NCBI RefSeq assembly: GCF_003369915.1
Contig: NC_046677.1
Coordinates: 25,004,913-25,068,912 of the forward strand
Direction: 5' to 3'
Source: Drosophila miranda
Taxonomy: Eukaryota; Arthropoda; Insecta; Diptera; Drosophilidae
Length of the DNA: 64,000 nt
Position 1 is the first letter of the stretch. Every line of letters starts with the position of its first letter. Below are positions 35,784 through 49,809 of this stretch, one piece after another. The notes beneath the pieces are model-generated. The model saw only the letters and a program-made list of their open reading frames with translations, did not search any database and had not been told where the DNA came from. Made by a program: the position numbers and the translations under genes.

Positions 35784-37710
35784 GTCTGTCTGTCTCTCTC
35801 ACGTTTGGCTGCTCTCGCTTTCGTCTTGGCTTTTGCTGTAGTTTCTGTTCTCTCTCTGTCTCTCTGGATATTTCTTTTGATATTATCGCACTCTGTTCTC
35901 GTGCTCGTTTTTCGCGCAAAAATTATAAAAAAAATCAGAAAAAAAAGATTATTTATCTATATAAATAATATGCAAACCGGTTTCTGTAATAGTTGCTGTG
36001 ACTGTGCCTGTTCCTGTGTCCGTGTGTGTGTTTGTGTGTTTCTGTGTATTAACATTAAAAGTAATTTTTGTTAACCATAAATAAATGGCTTATTTAACAT
36101 TTAACTAATTTACATAACGGCACTTATGAAGGCATGGCGGACAACTAAATATATAAAGCAAAATAAATAAATAAATAAGTGTATAAGGAAAAATCTACAT
36201 CTAACATACATACAAGTGTATTAAATAGTTCGCGTTAATTTTCAGGTGCTTCTCATCTGTAATCCACTCGAGTGATCAATGCCTATAACACGTTGTCAGC
36301 TCACTCCTTGATTCAGGTGAGTCCCCGCACCACGCTCCACGCCCCACGCCCCATCCAAGTCTAAAGATTAGATAACTTGCTCTGGGGAAATCCTAATGGG
36401 ATTGATTATTAACATGTTTCTTGGTAGAGAATTAAGCTATGGGCTATCTATCAGCTATTTTGTCAGCTTGAATGGTTCCTTGAATTTGTCTACAACTATG
36501 TATAATTTCAAAATATTTATTTAAACCTTATGATATGGATACTGTTCCATTACATTGCAAAGGTAGATCCATATATCCATCCATCCACGATACAAATAAG
36601 CAAACATTGAAAACAAAAACACTGTTGTGTACAGATGGTAAAAAATTAAAAAAAAAAAAACGAGGCAGAAATTGGTAGTCAAATTCCTTTTTGCCATAAC
36701 TTAATGATAACATTTTCTATGGTCTTTATTCAAATGTTGTTATGAGCTTACAAAAATATGTACAAAGGTAGGTAAATAAACAGGAAATCTCGTGAGTTTC
36801 ACTATATATTTTACATTCATATGTTCCCATTTACCTTTGAATGTGTAATCGTAACAAAACAACCAGCTGCTTCGAAATTTATGTGCGTGTTTCTGTTCTC
36901 TTCCAAGCGAACAGAACCGAACCTAATGGGATCAGGATTGTGGAATTGCATAGGCATAGAAATTCCTCAAAACGATTGTTCGTTGAAATTCCTTTTGCAG
37001 TGTAACTCCAAAAGCTTTCGGGGTGGCCCTCTCTCTCCCTCTGCACTACAACTGCAGCCCCCTTCTGCGCATTAAATATTCTACCGTTAATACAAACGAT
37101 AAACCGAAACAATAACCAAAACACCTGTGTATATGGCAGCGCAGTCGCTCTGCTGCTTCCACCTGTCTCTTCCCTCTGCCCTCTGCCAGCGCTGGCTGCC
37201 ACAAACGAAAGTTTCTTACGAGCACATGAATGTGCAAGTGCATGTGTGTGTGTGTGGCGGTGGGTGGTGGGGGGAAAGCTTTTTTGTCAATTCGCTTTCA
37301 GCACAGTTCAGTTCAGTTGAGTTCGGTTCGCCTCTTCCTCCCTCCTTCCACTACTCTACACTGCTTCGGGCGACGGTCTCTCTCTGCCTTAGACTTGCAT
37401 TTGTTTTTCCGGCAAGTCCAACAGCAGAACAGAACCGAGAGGTTTTTCAATTGCTTCATTCTAAGATCGACTCGATGCGTTTGCGGTTGTGCTGACGGCT
37501 AACAGCTTACGGTATTATTTCCCTTTCGTTACGTTTCGTTGTGTTTTCTCGATTAAGAAGAACCGAGTCCAAATCACAACTTTATATTAAATAATATTTC
37601 TTCGAAAAAACTGGCCACAAAAATTGTTGTCGTGTGAGTCGTGTGTGGAAAAAAAAAAATAAATCTTTCATCATGTGTTAACTGGTACTGGTCCTTGGCT
37701 TAATTTACAG
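34900..37710 (+). promoter_or_regulatory. dl: Candidate dorsal 5' region: alternative non-coding exons
   Basis: Two plausible 5' non-coding exons with good splice signals lie here. An internal one at 36246-36316 is bounded by TTTTCAG and GTGAGT. Another ends at 37710 before GTAATT, preceded by a promoter-like area at 37300-37460 (GTTCAGTTCAGTT). A GA microsatellite at 35548-35572 and a TC/TG one at 35752-35800 could bind GAGA factor. The region is upstream of and in the same direction as dorsal, which in flies has long upstream introns; assignment to dorsal is inferred. Confidence 0.35.
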
Positions 37711-40700
37711 GTAATTATGGAGTGGAGAGGCTTTCAGCTAATTCAGTATAATTTTTAAAACTGCAAATGGAAACCGGCTGCTTTGCTGACTCATAACCAA
37801 AGTGCTGAAAACGAGTGAAAAACATCAGAGAAAACCACAGGCGTTTATTTTTTAGCAATGTCATCTACGATATTCAAAGCTCGAGTGTACGTTGATTGTG
37901 AGTGCTTACAGATCTAAGGCGAAGTCAATAGATGATGCTGCCCATTCCCCTTCCCATTTCAATGGTAGTTTCCCCGTATGCTAATCCCGTAATTATTGAT
38001 ACAGTGCGGCGGAGGTCGTGGGTAAGGCCCTAGTTCTGCAAATTATCCGTCACTAGGAATTCTATTTCTATTGTTAGTAAATCTGTAGTGCTTGTGGATG
38101 GAAGAGTGAAATATCCTATCAAAGTGTGATCAGAACATTATAATTGCGAAGTGATGGGATGGATAATTTCTATTTGCCGATCCCTCTAATGTATAGACCA
38201 ACCTATAGACCAGAGTTCTGCCTCTAAATTATTGCCGGAAATATCTGTTTATATTATTGCTTGTAATATTTACTGGTATATAAAATTGTCAAACTTGTAA
38301 AACTATTCTGTTCTTTCTTTTTCCTCGCTTATTCCCTATATCCCTTAAATTTTATTATCATAGTCTTTTATTAGTAGTTAATTGTAGTGAATAGACTTAT
38401 ATGAGGTCTTTATTCCTATGTCTAGTCTTCAAGTGCAAAATTGTAATTGTATTCGTGTATAAAAAACCACTAGAAACAGAACAATTGAAACTAATCCTAA
38501 CGATTTAATATTTAAATTCTCCATAAATATTCGTGAATCTCTTCCTATATACTATAGTAAATGTGTAAACCGGCCTCTTATATTCGTAGATTCGTAGATT
38601 CCTCGATTCGGAACTAGTTCCATCGATTTGTCAGCATAACAGTTATTTATTTTTATTCGAGCTGTAAATTGCTTGACACCAACAATCGTTAAACAACATT
38701 TTGTGTCTGTCTGTGTCTGGCTGTGTCTTTTTGGCCCGTCTGGAAGATTTGGTAACTCGTTTTCAGGGGCGGCCTAAGAGTTGAGGAATTTTTGCAGCTG
38801 CTGCTTCTACTTTGATGTTGATCTTAATCTTAATTTGTAGTGCTGGCGCCAGAAGAACCTTTTATTTGTGTAGTATTAAAATTGCATAAAATTAGCATAT
38901 TAAATGATCGAAACGAAATGTTTTTATTTGATTTTGTTTATTTACTTTTCCACTTTTTGCCAAAAAACGATCGAGTGTCCGGCTCTGCTGGCCGGTGGAG
39001 GGAAACATTCTTTTATTAATCAATTTTATGGTTGCGAAATCCATACGCGCTTAGTTTTTGTTTAGTAACAATTTATCAGGTGGCATTCGCGGCAGATAGA
39101 GTGATGGGAGCGTGAGTTCTACGAGGAGGAGGCTTTATCAATCCATTAAATATTCATCACGCTATCATCGCTACTAAAGGGGTATTGCAATGTATTCTAT
39201 TCTATTTATATATTCGCAATCTCCCGCCTGTTATCATCGAGCCGTGTTTTCGGTGGGTATTTATACGCCTCTCCATCTCGGCATTATCTGTCTGAGCGAT
39301 ACGCTTTGCTGGCCATATCTGATGGGTCTAAACGGTAGCGCATTTGCTTACCTGCTAACGGGCATAATAATCTAATCTCTATATGGTTTCGATCATAAAT
39401 TGTGTATAGAATTTATATTACAAATATATATGTATTTGCCCATATAATTGTCACCAGAGCCCTCTGGCGGTGGATCTAGAAATCGATTTGAGTTTTCCCC
39501 GAAGTCCTAGGGGGTAACTGACCTATTCCTGTCGTGCCTTTTCCCGTGGGGGGAATAGTCACGCATTTGGTGAATGATTTCGCCCACACGAGTGAGTGGC
39601 ACACGAGCGAATTCCTGACATATTTCCATATTATTCTAGTACATATATCCCCTAGTAGATCCCATATAGATTTTTTCTGTGACTCATGGTGTTTCTTGGA
39701 AAGACTCAACCCGCAATATTTTGTTTATTAAAAATCTGCACAGTTCATTTTGGCATACGTACCGTACCCTATAGGATATATGGATTTGTGTTTCCCATTC
39801 CCCCAGCATAAATCTAATTATTATATTCTTTCGAAATCGTCAGAGAGCTTTCAAGAAACTGGCGCCAAACAAGTGCCTTTGGGTTTTTTGTTTTATTTTT
39901 TCATGGCTATTGAAACGGAAATGCCAATATACCTTAAAGCCAAGCCATATGCCTGATGCATACGATATATACCTAGGTATATATAATATATGCAGATGTG
40001 GGTCTGGATGTACTTGAATAAATTGTTTATTGTCAATACAAACAAAATAAAACAAACAGTTGCGCCTCCCTGTTGATGCATTTTATGGTAATTCTCAGAT
40101 ACCTTTGCATCTTTTTTCTTAGATTAGACGCATTTGTGCAATTTCCTTTTAACGAAATGTGACTCAGATTTGATGGGATGTTAGATATTGCATGCATATA
40201 GAGAGCAATGTATTTAGGCGTTTAAATTATCCTCAGATTGTGGTCTCCCGCTTGGGGTCACCATTTCTGTTGCATTTCATATACGTTTGCGGTCACCAAA
40301 TCACCAATCATTTTATTCTCCTAAAATAAGTATAGTATTTGGTTGGTGAATCATTTACTTTACTTTTTTTGCTCTCGATATTGACGGCTTATTCTCTCCA
40401 TAAACGCCATTGTGGCCTTGAGTTGTAAAACGTGTTATACCATTATCACTAATCAGATTACTGCTTTCAATCGCTTTCAATCTATCCATTGATTAAACTG
40501 TTTACCCAGTTTGCCAGCTGAATCCAAAGTTTATTGACATCGGTAATTAAGTTTTCATTTCATTTTCATCCGTGGTATATACATATGAGTATATTTCCCT
40601 GACCAAAAATTGGGACAACTGCCGCGAGACGACAAATGAAAATTCCTTGAAAGCGGCAGCAATAAATACACGACACAACAGAATATTCACATCCCATCGC

Positions 40701-40869
40701 ATAATACTATATGTATAAATTTTTAACAAATTAAGGAAAATAAAAATAGCAGAAAGCTTCTCCTCTACGACGACAACGCCGAAGACGACAAAACTTTTGC
40801 TTGTCAGAGGCAGGCGTGCATAAAGAATTCTGTGTGTGGTGTGTGTTCTTTTTTTTCTCTCGAAAATCA
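37711..40869. other. Probable dorsal 5' intron or intergenic DNA
   Basis: About 3.2 kb of AT-rich DNA with no supported coding exon. A purine/pyrimidine-balanced, intron-like composition fits the long first intron of dorsal transcripts from the upstream promoters. Confidence 0.4.
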
Positions 40870-41233
40870 TTTTGCTCGGTTCAGTGTTCAGTGTTCAGAC
40901 ATTAGGCAAGTACTCAAGACGCGTTTGCTCTGTGTGTGGCGTGTGTGTTTTTTCGGTCAACTAAAGAAATATTTCTCATTATAGATATTATATATACAGA
41001 AAGTATATAGAGATATAGAGAGACACTCTCTGTGCGAACAAAAACCTTAAACTCTGTGTGTGCGAACCAGTGAAATAATGCTTTAAATATAAATTATAGA
41101 TATCTGTTAAAGCTGTAAGATATTATACTCTAAAGAAAACTCCGAATCGATATCTCGGTGCGTGGTTTTAGACCCGTGTTTTTTAAGACCCTTTGGCAAG
41201 CAAATTTTGCTGTTTGGCCGTGATAAGTGAAAG
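40870..41233 (+). promoter_or_regulatory. dl: Candidate proximal dorsal promoter and first exon
   Basis: A run of initiator-like TCAGT motifs (GGTTCAGTGTTCAGTGTTCAGAC, in part, at 40879-40900) is followed by about 330 bases of non-coding sequence ending in a splice donor (AAAG then GTGATT at 41234). This could be a first exon spliced to the dorsal acceptor at 44005. It is based on motif and order alone. Confidence 0.35.
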
Positions 41234-44005
41234 GTGATTGATTTATCTTCGAAATGATCATATATGTAGTATTCGTACTTTAACTAGATCTTATTTATTT
41301 TATATATACACATTACATTTGTTGGCTTCAATCCAATTGGCTTTTCAAAATCGCTTTTCAAAATGCAAATAGTTTCGTGACGTAATCTCTGCTTTAATCT
41401 TTTGTGCAATATGCGAAATTTTGAATCGAATTTATTCTTTTCGCGACCATTTCACAATATATGGATTACTGACAGCACGTGGTGCTTTTTTGTTTGTTTA
41501 GTTTTTTGCCAGTTCAAAGGAGAGACTTTTCCCCATTTAATTATGACTGGTGTCCTCTCTACGGGACAGTTGGTAGGTTCGGGCATGATTTATATTCCGA
41601 AATGCTCTAATTGACGCACAAAAAGCATTTGACAGCTGCGGAAAATATGATCGGAAAATCGAATTCTTTTAGGGGAAAACACATGTACATATAGATGTAG
41701 ATAATGCTGAACTAAATTAGAGATAGTTCTTTCAGGAGGGAATGATTATATGTATGCACATAACGTACATATATATGCCTATTTGATGGGTCTAGAAATT
41801 TTGTTGTTATTTAGTAAATACTTAATAGCGATACTTTGGTTTGAATTCTGTTAATAATCTTCAACCTCGAGGCAGTGGATCCAGGGTCCCTGGACTCCCT
41901 TTGGAGTCGTTTTGGACCACTTGATGGTGCAGCCTTTGCAGCACGTCAATGTCCGTAAAATTCTTGGTACAACTCATTCGGAGAAAACACCAAATAATGC
42001 ATGATTCTAGGGCTTAATCTCTAGGTCTGTGTTATGCTTAATGCAATGAGGCATATTATGTGCAATCTGTGCAGGGATTACTTTTAAGAAACGACAAATG
42101 AGTCACCTTTCATATTGTATGGTACATATATACAAGATACGACAGTATTTTATGGTGAAGATGTACTCTGAATGACTGAATGTTTCATGTGTTGCATTCA
42201 TCCGGAGTTCATTTACCCTAAAAAATGAATTCAAAATGAAGTGCTGATTAACTACCAGATTCAGTGGCAGTTTGAGTCTGAAATTTATCAGTTCACTTTT
42301 CCTGCACAAGAAGCACGATTATTCAGTTTATAAATATATAAAAATCAATAGGTTTATGAGCAATACATGCAATATAACTGGATGTGTGACATCCAATGTA
42401 TAACAGAAATCCAATGAATTCGAGTCATGTTAAAAAACTCTTTTGTATACGATGATTGGGAAAGAAATACATCCGCTACAGAAAATCAATCACAAATTGG
42501 CACACGTTTTCATCAGTAATTTCTTCGGTTTGTTTTTTTCTACCCCATGGGTTCGGTTTAGGTCAGATCAGAGCAGATCAGACCAATGCACGGATGGACG
42601 GGCATTAGTTTTGTCAGCCATTGACGTCTTCTAGCGATGGCAGACCAGACCAATGTCTAGACATGAACAGAGAAGCAGAGCAGCAGAGAGAAAACTCTGA
42701 GGTCATACAGCAGCTACTTTCTATACATATGTATGTATAGTCCCACTATATATTATCTGTATATCGGAATGATCACTAGAAGCAGCGTTGACAATGCCCC
42801 CATCCCAGCCCATCATTGATAAAAATGTGTGTTTTGTTTGGAACGGACCAAACTCTTGCCAAAAGAAAAGCTCCAAGCTTCGAGGAGGCCAGTCCGCGAT
42901 CCGCGAGGCGATCTATATACAGACTATATGTACATATATGTATATATACTTCTACCTGATATATAGAGTAGAGGCATATTCATCCTCTCTCTCTCTCTCT
43001 GGGAGGATGGTGGATTTTGTCGCTTTGTGGCCGCAGTCGCGTTACGCGTTACGCAAAATGTTATTTTTAAACAGCGCACCCGGAGCGCTGTGGCCGGACC
43101 AGACCGGACCCGTGCTCGTACACGTACCCGGCCAAAAGGAAAACACACACACATGAACACACGCACACGTGTACATCCCACTGCAGTCTGCAGCAGAACT
43201 CGAACGAAGAAATATACAACAAATACAACATTTAATGACCCCCAAATAGTGCAATTAATATTGTCGGAATATTGTACACAAACGCCCACACACACACACC
43301 GCCCACCGCCCATCCGCTGGTCGGATAATGCGAGTGTCTGTATCTTTTCGGCAGTTGTCTATCTCTCGGGCAGAAGAGAGTTCTTTCAGATATTCAGTTC
43401 CATGCCAGACGCTTTACGGTGCGGTTCGTCATAGTTGGTGTCATATCTAGATATAGGAACGGCTACATAGGAGTATACCTCCTGTAGCTACATATAACTA
43501 GCGAAAAGGTACAACAACTTGAACAAGTGATTATTTTTGGTTAATATCGTCATCGTCTGGCGGTGTCTGGCAGACGTGCCGTTTCATTTTCCTTAACAAA
43601 TAATTCTTGAAGGCAGAAAAAGGTCTGTCTACGGAATGAAATCGGCACAGCATTTAAAAGAATCATATGTATATGCCAAGCAGGGTACATGAAAACCAAT
43701 CCTTAATGAGTCTTAAATATTTAATCTTCAGAGATTAACATTCACAAAAAGTAAAAATACAGATAGAAGGAGTAAGCATCGTATTTCCTTAAATGTTCAT
43801 ATTTCCTTCATATATAAGTTATTATTTATATAAGCATATTTGATTAGTTTTTACATATAAAATAATTATTATATGTTCTTAGAGGAGAAAACTTGAAGCA
43901 CAAACTACATAAAAAATGAACAAATTTATTTTTTTATTTATTATAAATTTAAGAAAAGATATATCAATTCTATAACTAATTTATTTCTCCCTTTTCTTTT
44001 TCCAG
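41234..44005. other. dl: Probable dorsal 5' intron
   Basis: Non-coding DNA ending in a strong polypyrimidine-CAG acceptor at 44005, 20 bases before the dorsal ATG. It holds a CT run near 42992 and CA-rich patches at 43143-43165 and 43286-43300. Long chance frames on both strands lie at 42924-43434 without splice support. Confidence 0.45.
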
Positions 44006-44024
44006 TTAATATTTTGGCCACAAA

Positions 44025-44141
44025 ATGTTTCCCAACCAGAACAATGTTGCCGCTGCCGGCCCTGGTGGTCCGGCGGTCGATGGGCAACAGAGTCTCAACT
44101 ACAACGGACTGCCGCAGCAGCAACAACAGCAGCAGCAGCAG

Positions 44142-44172
<31 letters not shown>

Positions 44173-47100
44173 TGTCACAGTCCACGAAGAACGTGCGAAA
44201 GAAACCGTACGTCAAGATTACGGAGCAGCCGGCGGGCAAGGCCCTGAGATTCCGATACGAGTGCGAGGGTCGTTCGGCAGGTTCGATTCCCGGCGTGAAT
44301 TCCACGCCGGAGAACAAGACGTACCCAACCATCGAGATTGTCGGCTACAAGGGACGAGCCGTAGTTGTCGTCTCCTGCGTGACCAAGGACACACCCTATC
44401 GGTGAGTGCAATGGGAGTTCTATGCCTGATCTGTGGATATTCATTTGTGGCCTCTTTCTTTCCACAGTCCCCATCCGCACAATCTGGTGGGCAAAGAGGG
44501 CTGCAAGAAGGGCGTCTGCACGCTGGAGATCAACAGCGAAACCATGCGGGCCGTGTTTAGCAATCTGGGTATTCAGTGCGTCAAGAAGAAGGACATCGAG
44601 GCGGCCCTCAAGGCCCGCGAGGAGATACGCGTCGATCCTTTTAAGAGTAAGATACAGATATCTTCTAAGTATCTCTCTCTATAATACTTCTTTCTGCCTT
44701 TACAGCGGGTTTCTCGCATCGTTTCCAGCCCTCGAGCATCGATTTGAACTCGGTCCGATTGTGTTTTCAAGTATTTATGGAGAGCGAACAGAAGGGACGC
44801 TTCACCTCGCCCCTGCCACCGGTCGTCTCCGAGCCGATCTTCGACAAGAAGGCCATGTCCGATCTGGTCATCTGTCGGCTGTGCAGCTGCTCGGCCACTG
44901 TGCTGGGCAACACCCAGATCATCCTGCTCTGCGAGAAGGTGGCCAAGGAGGACATCTCGGTGCGGTTCTTCGAGGAGAAGAACGGACAGAGTGTGTGGGA
45001 GGCTTTCGGTGATTTTCAGCACACGGATGTGCACAAGCAGACTGCCATTACCTTTAAGACGCCCCGATATCATACGCTGGACATCACAGAACCAGCCAAG
45101 GTATGTCCATCCTGTCGCTCTTTGAGGAATTCCCAACTAAATTCTCAACTTCGATTTCGCAGGTCTTCATTCAGCTACGTCGTCCATCGGATGGAGTCAC
45201 CAGCGAGTCGTTGCCCTTCGAGTACGTGCCATTGGATTCAGGTAAACACACTTTCTGGAACCTTCACCGGCACCTCAAGCGGAAGCCGGACGAAGATCTC
45301 TTTCAGCAGATCCTCACGTTGGATGCCAAGCGAGAGGCGCCCACGATTGAGGTCATTGATTTGGATACACCCAAGTTGGAGGAGGTACAGCAGTCGGCTC
45401 TAGAGGTGTCTGTTCCAGATCAGATTATAATTGAGAAGGAGGAGGAGGCAGATCCTTCGGCATCTCCTGTGGCATCTCCTGTGGCATCTCCTGTGGCAGA
45501 TCCCGTGGCATATCAAACTGTGGCAGATCAAGTTCCTCAGGATATGGAGGCAGCAGATGCCAATGCCGATGCCGAAGCCGATGCCGAGGCTGAACGTCTT
45601 CGCTCGGAGCAGGAGAAGGAGATCGATACGATCATTGACGAGAAGGTGCGGGAGCTGGAGCAACTGGAACTGGGACAGCGCCTCGAGCCACGGCCCCTGA
45701 CAGCCAACGACAAGATCACCGAATGGATGAAGTCGAACGAGATCGAACAGCAGCCCCACGAGCCGAGCCCCACACAAGTGGAGGGCGATGTCCTCGACTC
45801 GGCCATCGAGGCGCAGCTGCAGACCACAGACGAGGACAAGACCCTTAACGAGCTGCTCGAGCAGGTGGCCGAGCTGGATGAGATCTACACGGACTACAAG
45901 GTGCAGCGAGACACCTACAACAACACGCTGCAGAACGAGCTTTCTGGCAGTGGCCTGGAGCAGGAGTTGGACCGCGGCCATCCGCCCATGCAGGTGGAGG
46001 ATAGCTTCGATGATGCCGCCACCTACACGAGTCTGCAGATTGCCTTCAAGAATCCCGTGCTCATACCCATGGACGATATCATGCCGCCCACACCGCCCAT
46101 GTCACAGTGTGCCCCGGAAGATGCCCATCAGCATTACGATCCCGTGGAGATCAATTCGCAGTCACTCACATCAACCCACAGGCCGGTGCCTCCGATTCCA
46201 GTTGCCACCACCACCACAACACCGTTGCCCGTGCACGTGACAGCTCCGGAGGAGGAGAAGCTGCCGCCGCTGCCACCCAAGAGGATACGGAAACAGGACA
46301 GCAATGCGGAGAACCGTTCCATCGAGGCCAACACCAAGCCAGCGGCAGCGCCAGCGCCAGCGGATTCCCTGCCGCCCACCAAGCGCCTGCCGCCAGCTCC
46401 GACGCCCAAGAATCCCAATTTCAACACCCTGCCCCGTCAGAAAAAGCCCGGCTTCTTCTCGAAACTCTTCTCGCGGCGCAAGAGCAAGCCTGACCTAGCC
46501 CAAACCCCAGCCGACAGCTGCTCCCACCTGGACTCGAAGACCAACAGCCGGGAGCCCAGCATTGGGCACTTCAGCATGCACGATCCGATGAGAGCTTCGC
46601 TGAGATCATCGAAGAGTGCGGTGGCTCCCGCGCAGACGTCCAACAAGTCCAGTCCGGTCAAGACGGGAGGGGCCAAGAAGCCCCTGAAGCTGGGAAAGCC
46701 CGTGGGCAGGAGTGTGAGCAGTGCGTCGTGCAAGCGGCCGGCCTATCTCAACGCCGATGTGGTGCACATACCTCTGAAGGGCGACAGCGCCAACAGCCTG
46801 CCGCACCACTCGCCCATGGAGGCCTACTCCCAATCCAGCACCATAACGGTGGGCGGTGCATTGGATAGACGCACTGCCTCGGCCCTGCAGCTGGCCGAGA
46901 TCCCCATTCTCGAGGGCGGCATGGAGCTGGTGGCCATTGCCGACCGCCAGAGCCTCCACAATTTGGTCAGCTCCATCGAGGGTCATTTCAACGTTCAGCT
47001 GGATCCCAACCTGGACTTGACAGAGGCGGAGCACTTTGCCCTGTACACGAGTGTGCCACCCCTGGCGGCGGCCAGCGAGTTCGATGAGACCTCCGCCTAC

Positions 47101-47181
47101 TATGCCCCCGTCGATGCTGGGGAGATCCTCACGCCTGAGCAGGTCGCCAAACGCCTGGCGGCGGCCAATGGCCTGAACTAG
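44025..47181 (+). CDS. dl: Dorsal, isoform B (read-through of exon 4)
   Basis: When the GTAAAC donor at 45242 is not used, exon 4 runs on from 45163 to TAG at 47181. With exons 1-3 this gives 989 residues, close to the 999 I recall for D. melanogaster dl-B. The Rel domain is shared, but the nuclear localisation signal of isoform A is replaced after VPLDSG by an acidic, proline-rich tail. The tail includes [32 protein letters not shown] and the conserved end [18 protein letters not shown]. melanogaster dl-B is a known isoform of muscle, nerve and immune tissues. The long open tail with mostly synonymous-looking GC-rich codons shows it is under selection here. Confidence 0.93.
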
Positions 47182-49771
47182 GAAGAATCCTTAATCCAGG
47201 AGGGAATTTGTTATATTTTTTTTAGGAATACGAAGGAAGGAAATCCAACGACTAATCTAACGATCGGGGAAATTAAACCCCAACGGGGATTCAAATTTTT
47301 CAAAGAAATAAGCCCCAAGCTGAAGAGGAGGAACACATGGCTCCCTCATCTCTCCATGGGGAATATTTAAGGAAAAAAACACCCCGACCAGACCCATAAA
47401 ATGTCCATTTGTCCAATTGTCGGAGGGCGGCTGAAAGTATCTTTCGGCACAGAGGTCCTCCAAATTTTGTATTTGTTTTAGATTTGATAATTGTGCTAAA
47501 AGTATCCCCCCCCCCAACTATCTAAGGGGGAATACTCGTATTTTGTAAGCGATACAGCCGCCTACAGACCCAGAGAGAAACATTTATTTTGTGCTGGGTG
47601 AAAATGATTTGTTATTGTCCAAGGTCTCAAGAGAGAGACCTGCAATTTAAGCGAAATCTCTCGATGATTTCCCAGGAATCGGATATCGTATATCGTATAT
47701 CCTGTATCCTAAACCGCAACAACAGCAACTGCAACCTTTGTGTATATTTTGTTTTTGTAGATCCAGCACACCTGAGGCGGAAACGTCAGAAGACTGGCGG
47801 TGATCCCATGCACCTGCTGCTGCAGCAGCAGCAGAAGCAGCAATTACAGAACGATCATCAGGATGGCAGTAAGTTGTTACTTGTAGACTCTCTGTCCTGT
47901 CCTCCTTCTACCTACCAAACATTCTGGTGTTGGGTCCTGTCTCCCTTTCCTTTTTCGTGGTGCTGGTTGTCTCTGTCTATGCCTTTTAAGGGAAGTGGTT
48001 TTTTACTGTGTGTTGGAATCGAATCGAATTTCCAATTTGATTGGAAATAACTTTGTCTTGAGATGTCCAGACATCACAAACTGATCCTACCTAATCGAAT
48101 ATATGATGTATTATATGATATTCGTATATTTGATACTTGTTTTCGGTATACCAAAGACTTAACTTAACGATTCATCTTCTCTGATGATGTATTACTCGAA
48201 TAGACTATTAGAAAATATTAGAAAGCACTCATTCAACGCACTCAGACACACACACGAAACACTAAACGATATGAGAGATACCTACTATATATATTTGATA
48301 TATTGATATATAAATCTAGTCAAAATTATAGCAATACCTACAATTGATGCTGTGGTTACAGAAATTATTGATTTGAAATCAACTAAAAAAAAAACAAAAA
48401 ACCTTTTGTCGCTTTTCTACTCGTTTACATGCGAAAGATACAATTTGATATTTTTATATATAATGAAATGGAAAAACAAATATTTTATATAAAATATTTT
48501 AGTTTAATAAAACAGAAAACAAAAAACTATAAAATGTTAAAGCGAATACTGTTCGAATACTTTAAAAATTGGATTTCATTTGCACTGAAAAGGTTTTGTT
48601 TCTAGAATGAAGTAAGTTTTGCTCAGGGTTTTCCGGGTTTGGCAACGAAGTTCCTTTTTTTCCTCTGAGTAAGTTTTTATCTGCAGTTTCCGAGTGCCTC
48701 TTGAAAAATGTTGTTTTGAGTTTTGTTAAAGTTCGATATAAAAGTTTATTGCATGATAGATATTCTTTCTTTAACCCTGGGCCTAACCTTGTTTTAAGCT
48801 TGTTTTTTTTTAACAAATTTAATGTTTATACATTTTTTGTTGTGTACTTAGGATAAACGTAAGAATTTGTGACATTGTTGTATACATTTTCTCTGTAATT
48901 TCCCTCTTGATTGAAGTTTAATTTGAACCTGCTTGTGGCTTTAATAATTTATTTTGTATAGACCTTTAATTAATATTCTTAGACCCTCTTCCCCCCCACC
49001 TTGTTGTTTTCATTGGATAAAAAGCCATCGGCAAGGGGCTTGATTTTTCACCATATTTTTATACAATATGACCTTAAAATTCTCACTAAAGTTGGGGTAG
49101 ACTTCTTTTGCCGATGCTGTTTTAACTTAAAGAAAATTAATTAACTGCTTGGTTTTTGTGGTTTAAAATTTAATAATATTTTTGGTACACTTTTGCAAAG
49201 ATTTTCTTCAGTTCATATTGTGCTTCTTTTATGGCTTTTTTAACTAATTTTATTTTTCGGCTTGGCTGTTTTATTTAAATTTGTTATTTATTTAGTGTTT
49301 TGTAATGCCTACTATTATTTTTGTATCTGCCCTATTTAGGACAGAACAACATGAACTGTTGGAATGCACAGAACATACCGCCCATCAAAACGGAACCGAG
49401 AGGTGAGTGAGATTACCTTCCCTCCGGATGGTTTACCGGATGCAGTATATTTATAATCGTTGTCATCTGCAGATACCTCACCGCAGCCCTTTGGCTTATA
49501 TCGGGCGCCGCCAGAGTTGACGCCTTCGCCACAGCCACTGTCGCCGTCGAGCAATTACAATCACAACAGCACGCCCTCGCCCTATAATCTAGCTGCCACG
49601 CCCACCAATGGACAGCAGCAGATGATGTCGCCCAACCACCCACAGCAGCAGCAGCAGCAACACCAGCAGCAGCCGCAACAGCAGCAACAATATGGTGCAA
49701 CAGAGTTGGGCAACAGCTACAATCCCTTTACGCAGCAGGTCCTGGCACAGCAGCAACAGCAGCAGCAACAT

Positions 49772-49809
<38 letters not shown>

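Noticed and set aside
42924-43434. Overlapping long frames on both strands (up to 135 codons)
   Set aside because: They contain CA-repeat translations (TRTRTR, THTH) and lie within the probable dorsal intron.
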